Below, piece after piece: positions 58,524-64,000 of a stretch of DNA of 64,000 nucleotides (the stretch's first letter is position 1; each line of letters begins with the position of its first letter). Both the position numbers and the translations under genes were made by a program. The stretch comes from Lithodes maja (lineage: Eukaryota; Arthropoda; Malacostraca; Decapoda; Lithodidae), in the NCBI GenBank assembly GCA_037953745.1, contig JBAKBP010013149.1:1-64000 (forward strand), written 5' to 3'. The notes under the pieces are model-generated. The model was not told the DNA's origin. It searched no databases and saw only the letters and a program-made list of their open reading frames with translations.

Positions 58524-59540
58524 TTGGAAACCACGAGGCTATTAACATGTATGAGGAGGACAAACCACGAGGCTATTAACATGTATGACGAGGACAAACC
58601 ACGAGGCTATTAACATGTATGAGGAGGACAAACCACGAGGCTATTAACATGTATGAGGAGGACAAACCACGAGGCTATTAACATGTATGAGGAGGACAAA
58701 CCACGAAGCTATTAACATGTATGAGGACAAACCACGAGGCTATTAACATGTATGAGGAGGACAAACCACGAGGCTATTAACATGTATGAGGACAAACCAC
58801 GAGGCTATTAACATGTATGAGGACAAACCACGAGGCTATTAACATGTATGAGGACAAACCACGAAGCTATTAACATATATGAGGAGGACAAACCACGAGG
58901 CTATTAACATGTATGAGGAGGACAAACCACGAGGCTATTAACATGTATGAGGAGGACAAACCACGAGGCTATTAACATGTATGAGGAGGACAAACCACGA
59001 AGCTATTAACATGTATGAGGAGGACAAACCACGAGGCTATTAACATGTATGAGGACAAACCACGAGGCTATTAACATGTATGAGGACAAACCACGAGGCT
59101 ATTAACATGTATGAGGAGGACAAACCACGAGGCTATTAACATGTATGAGGAGGACAAACCACGAGGCTATTAACATGTATGAGGACAAACCACGAGGCTA
59201 TTAACATGTATGAGGACAAACCACGAGGCTATTAACATGTATGAGGAGGACAAACCACGAGGCTATTAACATGTATGAGGACAAACCACGAGGCTATTAA
59301 CATGTATGAGGACAAACCACGAGGCTATTAACATGTATGAGGAGGACAAACCACGAGGCTATTAACATGTATGAGGACAAACCACGAGGCTATTAACATG
59401 TATGAGGACAAACCACGAGGCTATTAACATGTATGAGGAGGACAAACCACGAGGCTATTAACATGTATGAGGACAAACCACGAGGCTATTAACATGTATG
59501 AGGACAAACCACGAGGCTATTAACATGTATGAGGAGGACA
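58524..59540. repeat. Minisatellite, about 30 copies of 31- and 34-bp units
   Basis: Unit ACCACGAGGCTATTAACATG plus TATGAGGACAA (31 bp) or TATGAGGAGGACAA (34 bp). The two lengths alternate irregularly. A few changes (ACGAAG, ATATATGAG). No unique spacers are present, so it is not CRISPR-like. Confidence 0.97.
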
Positions 59541-60805
59541 ATTTGTTAAGAAAGGAGGAGGAGGAGGGGGGAGGAGAGAGGGAGAGGGAGAGGGAGGAGG
59601 AGAGAGGGAGGAAGAGGTGGGGGGAGGGAGAAGGAGAAAGAGTTACAGTAGCATTAGGGGGAGGAGGGGGGAGGGAGGAGTACAAAGGAGTACAAAGGAA
59701 ATCAAGCAACAACAAGTCTAGTGACCCTTCTAGGCTACTTGTCCTCCAAAACACTGAGGATCAAGTGTCCAAACAGTGGTTTAGAGTGGGTAAGGGAACA
59801 TTGGAAAGGGAACTACTGCCCTGGAACTAATGTCCGTGGTAGGATTAGGAAGTTAGTAGGGGACAGATGGGTTAGTAACTGAGGGGAGGATAAAATAAAG
59901 TTATTCTTTTACAAACGCAGTCAGCCGCGAGTTTGATGCGAGATATTTGTCTAGGCGGAGTTAAATGAATCAACGGTGCTGCAGTCTATGACATATCGGG
60001 GAAGGAGGAGGAGTAGGGAGGGAGAGGAAGAGGAGAGGGGAGAGGGAGGAGGACAAGAGAGGGGTTTGGCAGAGGGATAGAGAGGCGGAAGGGGAGGGGC
60101 TAGAGAGAGAAAGAGGAGAGGGGTGGTGAGAAGAGGAGGAGGAGGAAAAGGGAAGAGGTGGGGGGGAGGAGAAATAGGACAAGGGTGGGAAAGGAAGAGG
60201 AGGCGAGGGAGGAAGAGGAAGAAGGGGGTTGGCAGAGGAAGAAAGTTGAGGAGAGGAAGAGGGAGGGAGGAAGGAGGAGAGAAAGGGGGGAGGGGTGGGA
60301 AGAATGAGGAAGAAAAATAGCTAAAAAGGGAAAGGGAAAACATTTGAAAACAAAACAAAACAAACCAACATAAGGAATGAAGATACACACATAGTAGAAA
60401 CAAGGAAAAAAAAAGCCTAATAGGAAAATAAAAGAAATAAACGAGAGACAAGGAATACATGGGGAGAAGACGAATACAAATAAAAGATAAACAAATATGA
60501 AAAGAAGATATTCTAAAGGATAGAGGAAGAAAAGAGGTAAGGCTGGATAGAAGAAGAACAAGAACAAGACAAATAAGTAGACAAATTAAGAAAGACAGAC
60601 AGACACGACAGACAGACAGAAAAAAGAATGGAAGAAGAAGAAGAAGCAGAAGAAGATGATGAAGAGGAAGATAATGTAAAAAAAAGTAGAAAGCACAACG
60701 AAAAGGATAATGAGAGAGGTTACCAATGAGAATGTTTGGCCCGTGTATTGAGAATGAAAGATGACAGGGGGAAAATATGAGGCACTTACTGAATTGCAGA
60801 TGAAA

Positions 60806-60901
<96 letters not shown>

Positions 60902-61102
60902 AAGTTATTATAATTATACGGTAACGGTACTCTTTAAAATAACATTGGGATAATTATATTAGTATATAAAATCATTACGGTACCTATAGTGAAATCCGTG
61001 TAACATAAATAAAACATCCGATGAACACAACACTGTAAAAATCAAGGGTATAAAAATCAAGGGTATAAAGAGGATATGAAAAAGTTATATACCATCCCAG
61101 GT
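59541..61102. other. GA-rich low-complexity region and (GA)n microsatellite
   Basis: 59545-60320 is GGA/GAG-rich, which explains long Ser/Pro/Leu-rich ORFs on the opposite strand. 60809-60895 is a GA run. No gene is supported. Confidence 0.7.
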
Positions 61103-61478
61103 TAAGGGGAGGGCGTTGTTTCTTCGAGTCCTCGTCCTCTCTCATGTTTAGGCATATTAGTTATGAGATTTCAAGACATTCGCCCTATTAGTTTGGCGAT
61201 ATTCAGACCTTTTGACCCATTTCTTTGCCAATATTAAGACCTTTCGTGCCATTTAGGGGTCGACTTTTTCCTGGCGAGCGATAGCGAACCTGTATTTGAA
61301 GAGGAATCGGCCTTCTACATTTTTCTACCGAAAAATGTACAAATTTATATCGAAGGGGGATCTTGTGGGTGTTTTGTTTAAGTTTGATGGAGGCTTAAAG
61401 AGCAAACTAAACCTCTTCCTTAAACCATTGAGCCGACCCAGTAAATTATGCTGCACAATACCGTCCGAGCTCCCTTAA
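61103..61478 (+). mobile_element. TTAA-flanked small element, family T
   Basis: TTAAGGGGAGGGCG to CGAGCTCCCTTAA, with family landmarks in order. The hairpin is shortened to CGGCCTTCTAC. The last TTAA is shared with the following family C copy. Confidence 0.75.
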
Positions 61479-61688
61479 CCCTTACAGTACCAGTGCCGTC
61501 ATTTGAACTGTGTTCTGGCTACTATTAGACGATGTTATTCAGTGCATAAAGGGCCTCCAGCAATAAACAGGCTTCGAACTATCTCACTTAACCCTTTTTA
61601 CTGGCACAGATCCTTCTTAAGCTACACAATTCGTCTAAATATAACTAGAGTATGATTAAAAAGACGCCGCCGGTACAGTAGGGGTTCT
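61475..61688. mobile_element. Palindromic small element, family C
   Basis: TTAACCCTTACAGTACCAG to GACGCCGCCGGTACAGTAGGGGTT. Includes GGCTACTATTAGACGATG and CAATTCGTCTAAATATAAC. It begins in the TTAA ending the family T copy. Confidence 0.65.
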
Positions 61689-61751
61689 ATAGCTAGTGAT
61701 TTACCTGTCTATATCCTCATGCAAGGTGGGTTCATCAACGCCATAATCCCT

Positions 61752-62443
61752 TTAAAGGGGAGATGGGTCGTTTTTCTGGTCCCCTTCTTTATCATGTTTA
61801 GCCCCATCAGATTTAAGATTTTATGAAGTTTGACCCCAATAGTTTGGCGATTTTAAGACCTTTCGCGCCATTTATTTATCAAAATTTGGACTTTTCGTGT
61901 CATTTAGATCAACTGTCGATTTTTTCCTGACGAGCGATAGCGAGCCTGTAATTTAAGAGTAACCAGCCTTCGGCCGAGATATTTTTCTATCGAAAAATTT
62001 ACAAATTTATCTTGAAGGAGGGTCTTGGGCGGGTGTGTTTTAAGGGCAGATCCTTCACATTTTGGTCGAATTTTTTATTTATTTATGATTGTTCTAGTTT
62101 CCTCGCTAGACCTCCATCAACCTTAAAAAGACGCCCCCTAGACCTCCTTTCAAGACAAATTTGTACATTTTTCGGTAGAAATAATGTTCCTCTTAAATTA
62201 CAGGCTCGCTATCGCTCGCCAGGAAAAAATCGACACCTAAATGGCAGGAAAGGTCTTAAAATTGACAGAAAAGGGACGAAAGTTCATAAAATCGCCAACA
62301 TAATGGGGCTAAAGATGAGGGAGAAGGTGGTCTAGAAAAGCGCCATATCTCCCCTTAAGCTTGATGAAGGTCTAGGGAGGAACTAATGAGCTAATAAAAA
62401 TATACATAAATGAACAAATAAAACCGACCCCCTCTCCCCTTAA
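61752..62443 (+). mobile_element. TTAA-flanked small element, family T (outer copy, interrupted)
   Basis: TTAAAGGGGAGATGGG at the left; CCCCCTCTCCCCTTAA at the right. The landmarks are in order, but the copy is broken at the internal TTAAGCTTGATG by another copy of the family (62044-62354). Confidence 0.8.
62044..62354 (-). mobile_element. Family T copy nested inside another family T copy, with TTAA duplication
   Basis: A reverse-orientation copy (GGGCAGATCC at one end, CATATCTCCCC at the other) lies between TTAA at 62040-62043 and TTAA at 62355-62358. Removing it and one TTAA restores the family sequence GTGTTTTAAGCTTGATG of the outer copy. Confidence 0.85.
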
Positions 62444-63495
62444 TTAACCCATAAAGTACCAGTGACGACTTGTTGTTTATATTTCAGCTGCAGTTAGATG
62501 AGTTGATGAATCTTTGAAAGGATATGTGGTAGCTAAAAGAATTAATTGAGATAGTGGGGAATCTTTTACCGGGTGGATATTTCTAGGATGGATATATAGT
62601 TGCTGACAGGATTAATTGAGATAGTCTGGAATCCTTTAACGGGTGGATATTTTTAGGAAGGATATATAGTTGCTGAAAGGATTAATTGAGATAGTCTGGA
62701 ATCCTTTAACGGGTGGATATTTTTAGGAAGGATATATAGTTGCTGAAAGGATTAATTGAGATAGTCTGGAATCCTTTAACGGGTGAATATTTTTAGGAAG
62801 GATATATAGTTGCTGAAAGGATTAATTGAGATAGTCTGGAATCCTTTAACGGGTGGATATTTTTAGGAAGGATATATAGTTGCTGAAAGGATTAATTGAG
62901 ATAGTCTGGAATCCTTTAACGGGTGGATATTTTTAGGAAGGATATATAGTTGCTGAAAGGATTAATTGAGATAGTCTGGAATCCTTTAACGGGTGGATAT
63001 TTTTAGGAAGGATATATAGTTGCTGAAAGGATTAATTGAGATAGTCTGGAATCCTTTAACGGGTGGATATTTTTAGGAAGGATATATAGTTGCTGAAAGG
63101 ATTAATTGAGATAGTCTGGAATCCTTTAACGGGCGGATATTTTTAGGAAGGATATATAGTTGCTGAAAGGATTAATTGAGATAGTCTGGAATCCTTTACC
63201 GGGTGGATATTTTTAGGAAGGATATATAGTTGCTGAAAGGATTAATTGAGATAGTCTGTAAACCTTTAACGGGTGGATATTTTTAGGAAGGATATATAGT
63301 TGCTGAAAAAAGAGTCTGGAATCCTTTAACGGGCGGATATTTTTAGGATGGATATATAGAACCGGTATCTAAAAGGATTAATTGAGATAGTCTGTAAACC
63401 TTCAACGGGTAGACATTCTTCCTAAACTGAATAAAACCTCCTACTAGTTGCCAGAATATAATACAAAGGACGTCCCCAGCACAGAAGGGGTTACG
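62444..63495. mobile_element. Family C element with internal 70-bp tandem expansion
   Basis: TTAACCCATAAAGTACCAGTG begins it; GACGTCCCCAGCACAGAAGGGGTTA ends it. Between the two ends the middle of the element is amplified (see next entry). It follows directly on the family T element ending at 62443. Confidence 0.65.
62570..63350. repeat. 70-bp tandem array, about 11 copies
   Basis: Unit GGAAGGATATATAGTTGCTG, AAAGGATTAATTGAGATAG, TCTGGAATCCTTTAACGGG, TGGATATTTTTA; copies shift by exactly 70 bp. One late copy is truncated (GCTGAAAAAAGAGTC near 63303). Confidence 0.95.
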
Positions 63496-63499
63496 TGGG

Positions 63500-63622
63500 T
63501 AGATTATTATAGTCGCTTTATATACCCTTATACCCATTATTATAGTCGCTTTATATACCCTTATACCCATTATTATAGTCGCTTTATATACCCTTATACC
63601 CATTATTATAGTCGCTTTATAA
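63500..63622. repeat. 33-bp tandem repeat, about 3.5 copies
   Basis: TATTATAGTCGCTTTATATA plus CCCTTATACCCAT, period 33. The period is a multiple of three, so ORFs cross it on both strands; they are not genes. Confidence 0.95.
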
Positions 63623-64000
63623 GAACATAAGAACATAAGAAAATGGGAGTCTGCAGAAAGCCGATTGGCCTAAGCAAGGCAGATCCCTGTCCCACACAAC
63701 CCCAATTACAAAGCCCAATTATAGGCTCAACACTCTAATACCCTGAGGATCATCTTACCAAAACGGTTAGAGATTAACGCAGGATTACGGGGGTCTGCAG
63801 AGCGCTGATTGGCCCAACCCTGCTGATCCCCCTTCACACCCAACCCTTCTCGTCCATATGCTTATCCAATTTTATCTTAAAGCTCCCTATCGTTTTTAAT
63901 CCCACTATAGCACTTGGTAGTCCATTCCACCCATCTACAACTCTGTTACCAAACCAATATTTGCCTATATCTTTTCTGAAACGAAATTTATCTAATTTGA
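63619..64000 (-). pseudogene. LINE family E 3' end, cut by window
   Basis: The minus strand, open from the window edge to a TGA at 63834-63836, encodes a LINE ORF2 C-terminus with KYWFGNRVVDGWNGLP and a terminal KLDKHMDEKGWV. A 3' untranslated part of about 190 bp follows, with a tail of CATAAGAA units read on the plus strand (63619-63643). This style is common to CR1/Daphne-like LINEs. Whether the rest is intact lies outside the window. Confidence 0.8.

Noticed and set aside
63343..63636. ORF with an 11-residue repeat (MGIRVYKATII)
   Set aside because: The 33-bp tandem period is a multiple of three, so open frames appear by necessity; no start context or domain.

Overview
The window looks like repeat-dense nuclear DNA from an animal, most likely a crustacean and probably a decapod. 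This is inferred from the mixture of several non-LTR retrotransposon families, a Ty3/Gypsy element, a PIF/Harbinger transposon, many small TTAA-flanked elements, tRNA-derived SINE heads, very long GA/CT, TA and TG microsatellites, and a host-type channel gene with introns. No bacterial operon, rRNA gene, convincing tRNA gene or CRISPR array is visible. Most of the 64 kb is mobile or tandemly repeated DNA; one host gene can be recognised.

Layout. 1-7 kb: the 3' part of a Ty3/Gypsy element (RNase H, integrase and a very long Pro/Thr/Ser-rich tail) running into its 3' LTR of about 3.8 kb. 8.1-11.4 kb: a solo LTR of the same family with a perfect 5-bp target duplication. 11.6-13.1 kb: a 1.5-kb terminal-inverted-repeat element with a tandem array inside. 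14.7-16.2 kb: a 5'-truncated LINE. 17-20.7 kb: TTAA-ended small elements, a degenerate tandem region and a short LINE tail with an 11-bp target duplication. 21.0-24.7 kb: the first four coding exons of a DEG/ENaC (amiloride-sensitive sodium channel) gene, phase-consistent, with the second half not found in the window. 25-33 kb: SINEs, a perfect 52-bp inverted repeat, a Tc1-like transposase remnant, a duplication with a period of about 1.05 kb, microsatellites and small elements. 34-36 kb: two LINE remnants. 38.65-44.25 kb: a complete, apparently intact PIF/Harbinger element with matching inverted ends, a four-exon MADF/Myb-like gene and a two-exon DDE transposase in convergent order, each with a TATA box. 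46.1-51.5 kb: a decayed LINE split by a second LINE, which is another copy of the family at 14.7 kb. 53.6-55.9 kb: a homogeneous 32-bp satellite. 56-58.5 kb: fold-back small elements. 58.5-59.5 kb: a 31/34-bp minisatellite. 61-63.5 kb: abutting and nested TTAA elements, one with an internal 70-bp amplification. 63.6-64 kb: the 3' end of another LINE cut by the window edge.

How the parts relate. The Harbinger element has the expected pair of proteins for transposition: a DDE nuclease and a DNA-binding partner. The TTAA-ended families repeatedly insert into, or next to, each other's terminal TTAA, building chains, and one nested copy shows a clean TTAA target duplication. No transposase for those families is present here. 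Coordinates of degenerate repeats are approximate unless a target duplication or inverted repeat is quoted.
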